From: Subtercola frigoramans
GTDB taxonomy: Bacteria; Actinomycetota; Actinomycetes; Actinomycetales; Microbacteriaceae
Reading direction: 5' to 3'
DNA: 64,000 bases
Assembly (NCBI RefSeq): GCF_016907385.1
Contig: NZ_JAFBBU010000001.1
Coordinates: 1,550,001 to 1,614,000 of the forward strand
Shown here in pieces: positions 36,509-45,576 of this stretch. The first letter of the stretch is position 1. Every line of letters begins with the position of its first letter. The notes beneath the pieces are model-generated. The model ran no database searches and was not told the origin of the DNA. It worked only from the letters and a program-made list of their open reading frames with translations. The translations under genes and the position numbers were made by a program.

Positions 36509-37650
36509 CGTGGTACCTCCAGCACCACGGTCGTGCCGGCGCCGGGGGCGGAGAAGATGCGGGCGTTGCCACCGACGTCCCTGATGCGCGCGACGACGGA
36601 TTCGGCGATGCCCAATCTGCCCTTCTCGACCTCGCCCATGTCGAAGCCCACCCCGGTGTCGGTCACCATGGCCCGAACCCCTGCAGCGTTCTGGGTGATC
36701 GTCACATCGGCAGAGTCGACACCGGAGTGACGACGCACATTCTCCAGGCATTCGCCGAGCGACATCAGAAAGGCACTGCGCACAGGCTGGGGTAGCGTGA
36801 TGTCGCCATCGCCGTGCCAGTGCACGGTCAGGCCGCGGCGCTGGAACCGCTGCTGCAGGGCACGGATGCTGTCGGTGACCTCCGCCACCTCGTTCGACTG
36901 CAGGGTGTAGCCGCCGGATGACCGGGGCGCGGGCGTCTCGCCGAGACGAAGCTGTCGCAGCAGCACGGCGTCTTCTGCGGCCTGGCTCCGCAGGGCATCC
37001 GGATCGACGCCCACGCCGGAGTGGGCCAGGAGGGTCAGGGTCGCCAGTACGGTGTCGTGCAGGAGCCGTGCGCTCTGTCGGCGCTGGGCCTCGAGTTCAC
37101 TTGCACGGCGCTCCGCCTGGTGTGCGGTGCCGAGGCGCGCGATACGGGTGCGGGCGCGCCTCACGCTGTCGTCCAGCCATACTCCGACGAGAACGTTCAC
37201 CGACCAGCCGACGATGAAGATCGTCAGGGCCTGGGTGCGCACGTCGGGACTCATGACAGGCAGCGTGGCCGCGAGGTTCAACAGGAAGAAGACGATCAGC
37301 ACGATCCGGCCAGACCGCGAGGACTGCAGGATGATGGCCATCGCACCGATACCTCCGCCCGAGAGCAGAAGGACGGCGCTGAGAATCGACGGATGGCTGC
37401 CTTCGATCGTGCCCAGAAAGGCACTGAGCAGAAGGCCGGAGAGCGCCGCAGCAGCGCCCCAGACGAGCGAACCGGTTCGGTTCATCATGAAGTAGCTGAG
37501 CACGATGAGGAGATAGGCCGGAATCGCGACCCACACGGCGAAGGGGGGTACATCGCCGGCCAGGCCGAAGCAGGCCAGGGAGGAGACGGTGAAGACGGTG
37601 CCCTCGAGCCACGCCGCCGTTCGAAGCAGCGGTTCCTGGTGTTTGATCAT
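36505..37650 (-). CDS. Sensor histidine kinase (HisKA_3 type)
   Basis: 381 residues. Five to six membrane spans (about 10-165) act as an input module with little extracytoplasmic sequence. A coiled linker (AHQAERRASELEAQRRQSARLLHDTVLATLTLL) holds the phosphoacceptor His in the H-D box LLHDT. The ATPase domain shows N-box ECLENVRRHSG, VTDTGVGFDM and GRLGIAESVVARI. This is the usual architecture of kinases paired with NarL-type regulators such as the one 1.3 kb downstream. The frame starts MIKHQEPLLR at 37650. Confidence 0.93.
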   Translation of the reverse strand: MIKHQEPLLRTAAWLEGTVFTVSSLACFGLAGDVPPFAVWVAIPAYLLIVLSYFMMNRTGSLVWGAAAALSGLLLSAFLGTIEGSHPSILSAVLLLSGGGIGAMAIILQSSRSGRIVLIVFFLLNLAATLPVMSPDVRTQALTIFIVGWSVNVLVGVWLDDSVRRARTRIARLGTAHQAERRASELEAQRRQSARLLHDTVLATLTLLAHSGVGVDPDALRSQAAEDAVLLRQLRLGETPAPRSSGGYTLQSNEVAEVTDSIRALQQRFQRRGLTVHWHGDGDITLPQPVRSAFLMSLGECLENVRRHSGVDSADVTITQNAAGVRAMVTDTGVGFDMGEVEKGRLGIAESVVARIRDVGGNARIFSAPGAGTTVVLEVPR

Positions 37651-37768
37651 GTGGTGCCCTGGGCGCTGGGCCCGAACCGAGCAGACGACGCTGTGCGCAG
37701 GTACAGCTTCGCGGCGCGCATCATCGCGTCTGCACGCAGGAGGTCGGTCACACTGTCGATGCTAGCTG

Positions 37769-38974
37769 TTACGAGGTCAGCAGACGTTTCAATTGCGCGC
37801 CGACGGTGTCGTATTCGATGAGAAAGCCGTCGTGGCCGAATCGTGAGGAGATCACGTGCGCCTGCGTGCCGTCGATATTGCCTCGGATGTGACGAGCAAT
37901 GAGCTGCTGGTCCTCGACCGGAAACAGCCGGTCGCTGTCGATCCCGATGATGAGCGTTGTCGCTGTGACCCGGCGGAGTGCCTCGATCACACCGCCCCGG
38001 CCGCGGCCGACATCGTGCGAATTCATCGCCTCGACCAGGGTGATGTAGGCGTTCGCATCGAAGCGCCGCGTGAACTTGTTGCCGTGAAAGTCGAGGTACG
38101 ACTCGACCGCGAAACGCCCGTGGTGGCCGAGGGGGCTGATTCCGCTCTGCCAGCTCCGTTCGAATCGGTCGTTGAGTTCGGTCGGGCTCCGGTAGTTGAG
38201 GAGGGCCATGCGCCTGGCCAGGGCGAGCCCCTGGTGCGGTCCCTCGCCGATCTTAGCGTCGTAGTACGAGCCGTGATGAAAGAACGGGTCCGCACGGATG
38301 GCCTCGATCTGCACTGAATTCAAGGCGATCTGGTCGGCGCTGGACACGGAGGGTGCCGCGATGATCGCCAGCCTCTCGGCCGTCTCCGGGTATTCGATGC
38401 CCCACTCGAGCACCTGCATCCCGCCCATCGAACCACCGACGACGGCAGCCCAGGTCTGGATGCCGAGCACGCTCATCAGGCGCCGCTGCGCCCGCACCTG
38501 GTCACGGATGCTGGTGTACGGAAATCGGGAACCCCACTCTTCACCGTCAGGCGCGAGGGAGGCGGGGCCGGTCGTGCCCTGGCAGCTGCCCAGCATGTTC
38601 GGGGCGACGACGAAGTACCGGTCGGTGTCCAGCGCCAGGCCGGGGCCGACGATACCGCTCCACCACCCTGCTGTCGGATGCCCGGGGCCGGCGAGCCCCG
38701 TAAGGTGGCTGTCGCCCGTGAGGGCGTGCGCCACCAGAATCGCATTGTCCCCGTTGACGTTGAGCCTGCCGAATGTCTCGTACGCGATACGGACATCGGG
38801 GACGAATCCGCCGCTTTCGAAGCTCACATCACCGATGTGCGCGAATCGGCGGTTTCCGACGGGGTCACCGTCGCGCCAGGCCCCGGTGGCAGCGGGCTTT
38901 CCGAGGATCGACCGGATCTGCGCATCCGTGATGAAATCGCTCGGTACGGTGTCTTCAGATATCTGCCAGTCCAT
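37769..38974 (-). CDS. metX: Homoserine O-acetyltransferase
   Basis: 401 residues, alpha/beta-hydrolase fold. Activates homoserine with acetyl-CoA for methionine synthesis. Motifs: HALTGDSHLTG, the nucleophile Ser in AAVVGGSMGGMQVLEWGI, catalytic Asp in IIGIDSDRLFPVEDQ and His in RFGHDGFLIEYD. The start at 38974 (MDWQISED) is chosen because the longer frame reads through an intergenic hairpin. It lies downstream of metY in the same orientation, separated by 163 bases that hold two hairpins and a dispersed repeat. Its product is the substrate of the metY enzyme. Confidence 0.95.
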   Translation of the reverse strand: MDWQISEDTVPSDFITDAQIRSILGKPAATGAWRDGDPVGNRRFAHIGDVSFESGGFVPDVRIAYETFGRLNVNGDNAILVAHALTGDSHLTGLAGPGHPTAGWWSGIVGPGLALDTDRYFVVAPNMLGSCQGTTGPASLAPDGEEWGSRFPYTSIRDQVRAQRRLMSVLGIQTWAAVVGGSMGGMQVLEWGIEYPETAERLAIIAAPSVSSADQIALNSVQIEAIRADPFFHHGSYYDAKIGEGPHQGLALARRMALLNYRSPTELNDRFERSWQSGISPLGHHGRFAVESYLDFHGNKFTRRFDANAYITLVEAMNSHDVGRGRGGVIEALRRVTATTLIIGIDSDRLFPVEDQQLIARHIRGNIDGTQAHVISSRFGHDGFLIEYDTVGAQLKRLLTS

Positions 38975-39000
38975 GGTCAGTCCATTCTGGCTGAAAGAAA

Positions 39001-39038
39001 GAGGTGGCCGGGCGACTGTTACGTCACCCGGCCACCTC
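39001..39038. terminator. Hairpin between metY and metX
   Basis: GAGGTGGCCGGGCGAC (39001-39016) pairs with 39023-39038 with one mismatch around a 6-base loop. On the reverse strand it lies just upstream of metX, so it can end metY transcription or attenuate read-through into metX. Confidence 0.6.
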
Positions 39039-39044
39039 ACGATC

Positions 39045-39086
39045 GCTGGTTGAGTAGCTGCGCAACAGCGTATCGAAGCCCCCCAC
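39045..39086. repeat. Dispersed GCTGGTTGAGTAG...GTATCGAA repeat
   Basis: Third copy of the element seen at 20154 and 20230. GCTGGTTGAGTAGCTGCGCA is followed by GTATCGAAGCCCCCCAC, with a small internal hairpin GCTG-CGCAA-CAGC. It is intergenic. Confidence 0.75.
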
Positions 39087-39118
39087 GCCCAGTGAAATCC
39101 TGGTGTGTGGGGGCTTCG
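39074..39118. terminator. Second hairpin downstream of metY
   Basis: CGAAGCCCCCCAC (39074-39086) pairs with GTGTGGGGGCTTCG (39105-39118) with one bulge. Placed 20 bases after the metY stop on the reverse strand. Partly made from the dispersed repeat. Confidence 0.6.
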
Positions 39119-39137
39119 GTGTGCTCAAGCAGCGTTA

Positions 39138-40463
39138 TTACAGCGCGTTCGCCCGAGCGACCTCGCGTGCAGCGGCAAGGCCGGCCGCGAGGTCTGCCTT
39201 GATGTCGGCGATGTTCTCGAGGCCCACAGAGAGGCGCACGAGGCCCGGTGTGACACCGGAGGTGAGCTGCTGCTCCGGCGTGAGCTGGGAGTGCGTCGTC
39301 GATGCCGGGTGGATCACGAGGCTCCGCACGTCACCGATGTTCGCGAGGTGCGAGAACAGGCTGAGTGTGTTGACGAGGGCGCGACCGGCATCGACACCAC
39401 CCTTGAGCTCGAACGACAGCACCGCACCGACACCCTTGGGGGCGTACTTGTTGGCGGCGGCGTACCACGGGCTTGACGGGAGCCCGGCGTAGTAGACCGT
39501 TGCGACGTCCTCGTGGCTGTCGAGCCACTCCGCAACGTCCTGGGCGTTCTGCACGTGGCGCTCGATGCGCAGGCTCAGGGTCTCGATGCCCTGGATGAGC
39601 TGCCATGCGCTCGCGGGGGCGATCGATGATCCGAGGTCACGCAGAAGCTGAACGCGGGCCTTGATGATGTACGCGATGCCGTCGCCGAGCGCCTCGGTGT
39701 AGGTGACGCCGTGGTACGACTCGTCGGGTGTGGTGAGCCCCGGGAACTTCGCCGAGTTCTCGCTCCACTTGAACTTTCCGCCGTCGACGATGACGCCGCC
39801 GATGACGGTGCCGTGGCCGCCGAGGAACTTGGTGGCCGAGTGCACGATGATGTCGGCCCCGTGCTCGAACGGGCGGATCAGGTACGGGGTCGCGATCGTG
39901 TTGTCGACGATGAGCGGCACGCCGTTCTCGTGGGCGACCGTCGAGACCAGGGAGATGTCGAGGATGTTGATCTTCGGGTTTCCGATGGTCTCAGCGAAGA
40001 ACAGCTTGGTGTTCGGGCGTACTGCCCTCGACCACTCTTCCGCGTCGTCCTGGTTCTCGACGAAGGTGGTCTCGATGCCGAGTTTGGCAAGCGTGTACTT
40101 GAACAGGTTGTACGTTCCGCCGTAGATCGAGGCGCTCGACACGATGTGGTCGCCGGCCTGGGCGATGTTCAGAACGGCGAAAGTCTCTGCGGCCTGGCCC
40201 GAAGCGACCAGCAGCGCTGCTGTTCCGCCTTCGAGCGCTGCAACTCGCTCCTCGACCACGTTCTGGGTCGGGTTCTGGATGCGCGTGTAGATGTTGCCGA
40301 ATTCGGCGAGAGCGAAGAGGTTCTTCGCGTGGTCGGCGTTGTTGAAGACATACGACGTGGTCTGGTAGATCGGCGTCGCGCGCGCGTTTGTCACCGGGTC
40401 AGGCGCAGCACCACTGTGGATCTGTTTGGTTTCGAACTGCCAGTCGGCGGAATTGTCGGTCAT
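39138..40463 (-). CDS. metY: O-acetylhomoserine sulfhydrylase (bifunctional OAH/OAS aminocarboxypropyltransferase)
   Basis: 441 residues, PLP enzyme of the Cys/Met metabolism family. Makes homocysteine from O-acetylhomoserine and sulfide. Motifs: [31 protein letters not shown], the SGQAAE loop, and the PLP lysine in [24 protein letters not shown]. The length and the [20 protein letters not shown] motif fit the MetY branch rather than cystathionine gamma-synthase. GAAGGA is ten bases before ATG 40463. Upstream of metX in the same direction. I checked the leader for a SAM riboswitch core and did not see one. Confidence 0.95.
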   Translation of the reverse strand: MTDNSADWQFETKQIHSGAAPDPVTNARATPIYQTTSYVFNNADHAKNLFALAEFGNIYTRIQNPTQNVVEERVAALEGGTAALLVASGQAAETFAVLNIAQAGDHIVSSASIYGGTYNLFKYTLAKLGIETTFVENQDDAEEWSRAVRPNTKLFFAETIGNPKINILDISLVSTVAHENGVPLIVDNTIATPYLIRPFEHGADIIVHSATKFLGGHGTVIGGVIVDGGKFKWSENSAKFPGLTTPDESYHGVTYTEALGDGIAYIIKARVQLLRDLGSSIAPASAWQLIQGIETLSLRIERHVQNAQDVAEWLDSHEDVATVYYAGLPSSPWYAAANKYAPKGVGAVLSFELKGGVDAGRALVNTLSLFSHLANIGDVRSLVIHPASTTHSQLTPEQQLTSGVTPGLVRLSVGLENIADIKADLAAGLAAAREVARANAL

Positions 40464-40669
40464 CTGAGGTGTCCTTCGAGTTCTGGGGAGGAGGGCTGGG
40501 TGAACGCAGGGAGACGAAACGGTGCGCTCTCTCTGTCGTAACAGTAGGCACCCGCGAAGGTAGCGTCAACGAGGAATGCAATACGGGGTAACGAGAACGA
40601 AATACCATCTCCGCTAGCGTTGTTGCACAGAGTGCCTCTCCTGCCACCAGTCACAGAAAGCGGATCCCC

Positions 40670-41464
40670 GTGCCCCAGCAAAATCGTCGTGCCGTCGTCA
40701 CCGGAGCGAGTTCGGGTATCGGTGCCGCCACAGTGCGCCGGCTCCGCGCTCACGGGTGGCCGGTGGTGGCCGTGGCACGCCGTGAAGACCGGCTGCGTGC
40801 GCTCGCCGAAGAGACGGGGGCGACGTTCTTCGTCGCCGACCTGACCGTCCAGGCCGATGTGGATGCCCTGGCAGTCCATCTCGCCGAAACCGGTGGAGTG
40901 AGCACACTGGTCAACAACGCCGGCGGGGCCGTCGGGCTCGACACCGTCGAGCACGGCAGTATCGCGGACTGGCAGTGGATGTTCGAGATCAACGTCATCG
41001 CCGTGAAGCGCGTCATCACGGCCCTGCTTCCGCTGCTTCGTGCCTCTGTCTCCGGCGTGCCAACGGGGGAGGGTGTTGCCGACATCCTCACGGTCTCCTC
41101 GATCGCGGGTCACATCGCCTACGAGAAGGGCGGCGGATACAACGCAGCAAAGTTCGCCGTGGCGGCCATGATGGACGTTCTGCGGCTCGAACTGAGTGGC
41201 GAACCCATTCGTGTTCTCGAGATAGCGCCTGGCATGGTGCACACCGACGAGTTCTCGCTGGTGAGGTTCAGGGGCGATCAGGCTGCTGCCGACGCGGTCT
41301 ACGCAGGGGTTCCGAACCCGCTGACCGCAGACGATGTTGCCGAGACCATCGTGACGATGGTCGAGTTGGCTCCACATATCAGCCTCGACCTGGTCGTGAT
41401 CAAGCCGGTCGCGCAGTCGGCTGCGTACAAGGTGCACCGTGGCCCCCTCGAAGTGAAGCAATAA
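40670..41464 (+). CDS. Short-chain dehydrogenase/reductase (YdfG-like)
   Basis: 264 residues. Classical SDR: cofactor motif VTGASSGIGAATV near residue 10 with ARRED suggesting NADPH, NNAGG, and the catalytic Ser/Tyr/Lys in TVSSIAGHIAYEKGGGYNAAKFAV. The 'G-x-Y-N-A-A-K' form and C-terminal HISLDLVVIKPVAQ resemble YdfG-type 3-hydroxy acid dehydrogenases. GTG start at 40670 with weak ribosome binding; a TAGCGT hexamer at 40615-40620 is a likely -10, leaving a leader of about 45 bases. It overlaps nothing and is followed closely by the phosphoribosyltransferase gene. Confidence 0.9.
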   Translation: MPQQNRRAVVTGASSGIGAATVRRLRAHGWPVVAVARREDRLRALAEETGATFFVADLTVQADVDALAVHLAETGGVSTLVNNAGGAVGLDTVEHGSIADWQWMFEINVIAVKRVITALLPLLRASVSGVPTGEGVADILTVSSIAGHIAYEKGGGYNAAKFAVAAMMDVLRLELSGEPIRVLEIAPGMVHTDEFSLVRFRGDQAAADAVYAGVPNPLTADDVAETIVTMVELAPHISLDLVVIKPVAQSAAYKVHRGPLEVKQ

Positions 41465-41468
41465 CCGG

Positions 41469-41474
41469 TAGTTT
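41469..41474 (+). promoter_or_regulatory. -10 element (TAGTTT) of the phosphoribosyltransferase gene
   Basis: TAGTTT then six bases then ATG 41481. It lies only four bases after the preceding SDR stop, so the gene may have its own leaderless transcript besides read-through. Confidence 0.4.
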
Positions 41475-41480
41475 TGACCA

Positions 41481-41996
41481 ATGGCCGAGAGTACAGAAGC
41501 ACCTGAAACCGTCGTCGTCGAAGAAACCCCCGAGCGCGAGGTGCTGGGGTGGCTGGAGTTCGGCGAAGCGTCACGGGTTCTCGCAACAAGCGTGCTCGAG
41601 AGCGGGTTCGTGCCCGACTTCGTGATCGCCATCGCCCGCGGCGGCCTCCTGCCCGCCGGCGCCCTGGCCTACGCCACCGGAACCAAGAGCTGCGGGAGCC
41701 TGAACGTGGAGTTCTATTCCGATATCGAGACGACACTGCCTGAGCCGATCATCCTGCCGCCGATGCTCGACAACACCGCATTGATCGGCAAGAACATCCT
41801 GCTGGTCGACGATGTCGCCGACTCGGGGCGCACGCTTGCCCTTGTGGTCGGACTGCTGACGAAGATCGGCGTCACGGTGAAGACGGCGACGCTGTACGCC
41901 AAGCCGCGATCGGTGATCGAACCTGACTTCTACTGGCGCAAGACCGACCGGTGGATCGTCTTCCCGTGGTCGGCCCACCCGCCGGTGACGGTATGA
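41481..41996 (+). CDS. Phosphoribosyltransferase-domain protein
   Basis: 171 residues. Type I PRTase fold: PDFVIAIARGGLLPAGALAYA (pyrophosphate loop region) and the PRPP-binding signature ILLVDDVADSGRTLALV. The C-terminal hood KPRSVIEPDFYWRKTDRWIVFPWSAHPPV resembles xanthine/hypoxanthine-guanine phosphoribosyltransferase-like proteins (Gpt-like group). The exact base specificity cannot be read. A 25-residue acidic N-terminal extension precedes the domain. Confidence 0.88.
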   Translation: MAESTEAPETVVVEETPEREVLGWLEFGEASRVLATSVLESGFVPDFVIAIARGGLLPAGALAYATGTKSCGSLNVEFYSDIETTLPEPIILPPMLDNTALIGKNILLVDDVADSGRTLALVVGLLTKIGVTVKTATLYAKPRSVIEPDFYWRKTDRWIVFPWSAHPPVTV

Positions 41997-42027
41997 CGCG
42001 CAGGGCCTCGGGTTCGGGGATGCCCCG

Positions 42028-42753
42028 GTGAGCATCCATCTTGTCGGCGGAGGCTGGCCCCCGGAAGACGACGGGGCCGTGTACCGGGAATTCCTGTCGG
42101 AAAGCGCCGAACGCGCCCTGCAGGCGGGCCGGCTCGAGGGCCCGCGGATTGCCCTGGTTCTCGTGCGAGACGGCGACGGGCCAGAGAAATATGCGGCTCT
42201 TCTCGCGTCTCTCGAACTTCTCACCGAACTCCAGCCGGTACCCGTGCTCATCGCGGAGGGCGAGACCGTCAGTCCGACACAGCTCGCCGACGTCGACGGC
42301 ATCCTGGTCTGGGGTGGCCTCACTCCTGCCTACCGGGACAGCCTCGACCCGGCATTCGGCGAGATCCGGCGCCAGGTCTCGTCGGGTGTGCCCTACCTCG
42401 GCTTCTCTGCCGGTGCTGCGATTGCGGCAGACCGGGCGTTGCTGGGTGGCTGGAAGATCGGGGAGGTCGAAGTGTCACCGCACGACGCGGCCGAAGATCT
42501 TGAGGAGATCACCATGGGCGAGGGCATCGGGCTCATCGACCTCGCCGTCGACGTGCACGCAGCCCAGTGGGGCACCCTGTCCCGGCTCGTCGCGGCAACG
42601 GAAGCCGGCCTCGTCGAGAGTGGCATCGCCATCGACGAACACACGGCCCTGGTCATCGGCGAGGGCCCGCTCAGGGTCGTCGGCCGGGGCAGTGTGTGGA
42701 CCGTGACCACCGAGGGCGGCGGAGTGCGGGTTGCGACGATGGGCGCGAACTGA
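42028..42753 (+). CDS. Peptidase S51/cyanophycinase-like (type 1 glutamine amidotransferase fold)
   Basis: 241 residues. The nucleophile elbow reads [21 protein letters not shown], as in peptidase E/cyanophycinase (GxSAGA), and [15 protein letters not shown] precedes it. [21 protein letters not shown] contains the downstream His-containing segment, and [24 protein letters not shown] matches the S51 C-terminus. Such enzymes cleave Asp- or isoAsp-containing dipeptides or cyanophycin; the substrate is undetermined. The GTG start at 42028 has no evident ribosome binding site. The 3' end overlaps the uracil-DNA glycosylase gene. Confidence 0.82.
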   Translation: MSIHLVGGGWPPEDDGAVYREFLSESAERALQAGRLEGPRIALVLVRDGDGPEKYAALLASLELLTELQPVPVLIAEGETVSPTQLADVDGILVWGGLTPAYRDSLDPAFGEIRRQVSSGVPYLGFSAGAAIAADRALLGGWKIGEVEVSPHDAAEDLEEITMGEGIGLIDLAVDVHAAQWGTLSRLVAATEAGLVESGIAIDEHTALVIGEGPLRVVGRGSVWTVTTEGGGVRVATMGAN

Positions 42754-43454
42754 GCCCCGCTGGCTCGTCGCTTGACGAACTGGTTTCGCGAGGACTGATC
42801 GACACAGGCTGGGCGGCAGCCCTTGAACCGGTGGCTGCGCAGATCCGGCAACTGGGCGATTTTCTGCGAGCCGAGGTGGCGTCGGGGCGCGGTTACCTGC
42901 CCGCTGGTGACGACGTGTTCCGGGCGTTCCGATTCCCGTTCGACGAGGTTCGGGTTCTCGTCGTGGGGCAGGATCCCTACCCCACCCCCGGGCACCCGAT
43001 CGGCCTGTCGTTCGCGGTCGACCAGCGGGTGAGGCCGCTGCCCCGGAGCCTTCAGAACATCTTTCGGGAGCTGGGCGACGACCTCGGCGAGCCCTCGGCC
43101 GTGCACGGCGATCTCACGGCGTGGTCGCGGCACGGTGTGATGCTGCTCAACCGGGTGCTGACCGTGCAACCGGGCCAGGCGGCCTCGCACCGCGGTAAAG
43201 GCTGGGAGGCGGTGACCGACCAGGCGATCAGGGCCCTGGTCGCACGGCAGACTCCGCTTGTCGTCATCCTCTGGGGCAAGGATGCCGCCACGCTTCGGCC
43301 GCTTCTCGGCGAGGTGCCGGTGATCGAGTCTGCGCATCCGAGTCCGCTCTCGGCCTACCGTGGCTTCTTCGGTTCGCGGCCGTTCAGCAGAGCCAACGCG
43401 TTGTTGCTCGAGCAGGGTGCGGCACCGATCGACTGGTCGCTCGACGGCCGGTGA
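42696..43454 (+). CDS. ung: Uracil-DNA glycosylase (family 1)
   Basis: Removes uracil from DNA. Motifs: [23 protein letters not shown] (water-activating Asp), [34 protein letters not shown] and the DNA-intercalating [24 protein letters not shown]. The start is uncertain: the only standard start codon upstream of the conserved region is GTG 42696, which lies 58 bases inside the previous gene. A CTG at 42750 overlaps that gene's TGA stop in the CTGA arrangement and gives the usual N-terminal length (about 234 residues). Confidence 0.93.
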   Translation: MDRDHRGRRSAGCDDGRELSPAGSSLDELVSRGLIDTGWAAALEPVAAQIRQLGDFLRAEVASGRGYLPAGDDVFRAFRFPFDEVRVLVVGQDPYPTPGHPIGLSFAVDQRVRPLPRSLQNIFRELGDDLGEPSAVHGDLTAWSRHGVMLLNRVLTVQPGQAASHRGKGWEAVTDQAIRALVARQTPLVVILWGKDAATLRPLLGEVPVIESAHPSPLSAYRGFFGSRPFSRANALLLEQGAAPIDWSLDGR

Positions 43455-43506
43455 CGTGCATCCTGACGCTGGTGAAGCCCACAAGCCAACCCGGGCGGTT
43501 GCCCAT

Positions 43507-43512
43507 TAGGCT
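43507..43512 (+). promoter_or_regulatory. -10 element (TAGGCT) of the GNAT gene
   Basis: TAGGCT, six bases, then ATG 43519. Confidence 0.45.
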
Positions 43513-43518
43513 TCTGGC

Positions 43519-44097
43519 ATGCTTGAAGAGGAATATCAGCCCCGGCGCCAGCTGCCTGTTCACCTGCGCCCCCCGGTTCAACCCGAGCCGGTGTTCGAGT
43601 TCACGATCCGCGATGCGACCCTCGCCGACATGCCCTACGTGCGCGAGATCTACAACCACTACGTGGCCAACACGGTCGTGACGTTCGATGAAGACGCGAT
43701 GACCCTCAAGGAGTGGCGCACGAAGTTCAGCTGGGTCTCCAAGCTCAACATGCCGTTCCTGGTGGCGGTCTCGCCGACCTCGACCGTGCTCGGGTTCGCC
43801 TACGTCTCCCCGTGGAAGCAGAAGGCCGCCTATCGGCGAACCGTCGAGGATTCGATCTACCTCGGGCCGGCGGCCACGGGCAAGGGTCTCGGCAAGGCCC
43901 TCATGAAGGAGCTCCTCGCGCGCTCCAAGGCCGCGGGCATCAAGGAGGTCCTCGCGGTGATTGTCGACAAGGGCGCCGAAGGTTCGATCAGGCTCCACGA
44001 GAGTTTCGGTTTCGTCGAAGTCGGCAGGCTCGGCAAGGTCGGCTTCAAATTCAACCGCTGGCTCGGCACGGTTCTCCTGCAGAAGCACCTGAAGTAG
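43519..44097 (+). CDS. GNAT acetyltransferase, phosphinothricin-acetyltransferase-like
   Basis: 192 residues. The GNAT fold starts at about residue 27: FTIRDATLADMPYVREIYNHYVANTVVTFDEDAMTLKEW is typical of the phosphinothricin/methionine sulfone acetyltransferase branch (the IYNHYV and 'T-x-x-F-D/E' segments). The acetyl-CoA loop is YLGPAATGKGLGKALMKELLARSK and the following HESFGFVEVGRLGKVGFKFNRWL is characteristic. Acceptors in the family include glutamate analogues and other amino acids. The 26-residue N-terminal extension (LEEEYQPRRQLPVHLRPPVQPEPV) is unusual. Confidence 0.88.
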   Translation: MLEEEYQPRRQLPVHLRPPVQPEPVFEFTIRDATLADMPYVREIYNHYVANTVVTFDEDAMTLKEWRTKFSWVSKLNMPFLVAVSPTSTVLGFAYVSPWKQKAAYRRTVEDSIYLGPAATGKGLGKALMKELLARSKAAGIKEVLAVIVDKGAEGSIRLHESFGFVEVGRLGKVGFKFNRWLGTVLLQKHLK

Positions 44098-44117
44098 CTC
44101 GAAGAGACGACATTCGC

Positions 44118-45563
44118 ATGGCTGAGATTTACGATCTGTCGGCGCTCGAGCTCTGGCAGCTGCTGCAGAAGGGCGAGGCCTCGCCCACCGAGGTGACAGC
44201 GCACTATCTGAAACGCATCGAGAAGCTGAACCCCGGGCTCGGGGCCCTTCACGAGGTGACCGCCGAGTTGGCTCTCGCGCGAGCCCGACACGTTGAAGAG
44301 AACGTGCCGCGCACGACGACGCTCTGGGGGCTGCCCTTCGCCGACAAGGACCTCGTGCGGCGCAAAGGCGTGCGCACCACCTTCGGCTCACGCCTGTTCG
44401 CCGACCACGTGCCAGAGGAGAGCGACGAGATCGCCGAGGTGCTCGACGCGGCAGGAGCGATCAGCCTCGGAAAATCCGCGACACCGGAGTTCGGCCTGCC
44501 GAGCTACACCGAGAACCTCGTGGCTCCGCCGGCCCGTAATCCCTATGACACAGCGCGTGGGCCAGGCGGTTCGAGCGGGGGAGCTGCCGTCGCTGTGGCC
44601 GCCGGAATGCTGCCCTTCGCTCCCGGCTCCGACGGCGGCGGGTCGATTCGCATCCCCGCCGCCGCGACCGGCCTGGTCGGCCTGAAGCCCTCGCGCGGTC
44701 TCATCCCCGCCGCGTCGGGTATCGGTACTCTGGCGGGTCTCGCCGTCGGCGGGCCACTGGCCCGGTCGGTGACGGATGCTGCGCTGCTGCTCGACGGAAT
44801 GATCGCCCCGAGCGGCGGCACTCCGCACCATCACTTTGCGCTGAGGGCCCCCGAGAACCACGACGGGCCCTACCTCGGAGCCGCTATCCGTGGCGAAGGT
44901 CGTTTTCAGCTGGGAGTGCTGCTGGATTCCCCGTGGTCAGACGCCTACGAGATCACCCTCGATCCTGACGTGATCGAGACGTTCGAACAGACCGTGGCTC
45001 TGCTCTCTGACCTCGGGCATGGCGTCGAAGAGCTGTCGCTCCTGCCTTCGCCAGAGTATGCCCCCGCCTTCCGCACGATCTGGCAGGCCGGGGCCGCGTC
45101 GATCCCGGCAGACGCCTCGAACGAACACCTGCTCGAGCCCCTCACCCGGTGGCTTCTTCATCGCGGCCGTTCATTGAGCGCCGCAGAACTGTCGGCCGCA
45201 CTGGGTGTTCTTTCGGGCTTCGAGCGGTCGATCATCCGGCAGTTCGACTCGTTCGACGCCGTTCTCACTCCAACCCTCGCGTTCCCTCCGCGCACGATCG
45301 GGTGGTTCGACAGCGTCGATGCCGAGAAGAACTTCGCCCAGCAGGTGCAGTACACGCCGTTCACCTCATTCGTGAACGTGAGTGGGCTGCCGGCGATCAC
45401 GCTCCCGGTCGGCGAGACGCGGGCGGTCGCTGAGGGGCTCCCGGGTCTGCCCATCGGGGTGCAGCTCATCGGCCGACCAGGAGGCGAAGCCACACTCTTC
45501 TCCCTCGGGCGCCAACTGGAGCGTGTGCTTCGCTGGGAAATCCGTCACCCGCCGCAGTGGTGA
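44118..45563 (+). CDS. Amidase-signature family enzyme
   Basis: 481 residues. The Lys-cisSer-Ser triad is visible: LPFADKDLV (Lys), GGSSGGAAVAVAAGMLPFAPGSDGGGSIRIPAAATGLVGLKPSRGLIP, in which the first SS pair holds the cis-Ser and the GSDGGGSIR region the nucleophile. The C-terminus (TSFVNVSGLPAITLPVG...LPIGVQLIGRPGGEATLFSLGRQLER) is complete. Amidase, 6-aminohexanoate-cyclic-dimer hydrolase or similar amide hydrolase; not GatA, since no gatB or gatC neighbours are present. ATG 44118 follows the GNAT gene by 20 bases. Confidence 0.9.
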   Translation: MAEIYDLSALELWQLLQKGEASPTEVTAHYLKRIEKLNPGLGALHEVTAELALARARHVEENVPRTTTLWGLPFADKDLVRRKGVRTTFGSRLFADHVPEESDEIAEVLDAAGAISLGKSATPEFGLPSYTENLVAPPARNPYDTARGPGGSSGGAAVAVAAGMLPFAPGSDGGGSIRIPAAATGLVGLKPSRGLIPAASGIGTLAGLAVGGPLARSVTDAALLLDGMIAPSGGTPHHHFALRAPENHDGPYLGAAIRGEGRFQLGVLLDSPWSDAYEITLDPDVIETFEQTVALLSDLGHGVEELSLLPSPEYAPAFRTIWQAGAASIPADASNEHLLEPLTRWLLHRGRSLSAAELSAALGVLSGFERSIIRQFDSFDAVLTPTLAFPPRTIGWFDSVDAEKNFAQQVQYTPFTSFVNVSGLPAITLPVGETRAVAEGLPGLPIGVQLIGRPGGEATLFSLGRQLERVLRWEIRHPPQW

Positions 45564-45576
45564 GCGAGCGAGCGGT

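Noticed and set aside
37769..39040. Longer MetX beginning MRWPGDVTV
   Set aside because: The added residues are encoded by one arm of the intergenic hairpin; MDWQISED at 38974 is the natural start.
40464..40620. SAM riboswitch in the metY leader
   Set aside because: The conserved core segments of SAM-I, SAM-II or SAM-IV elements were looked for by eye in the reverse complement and not found.
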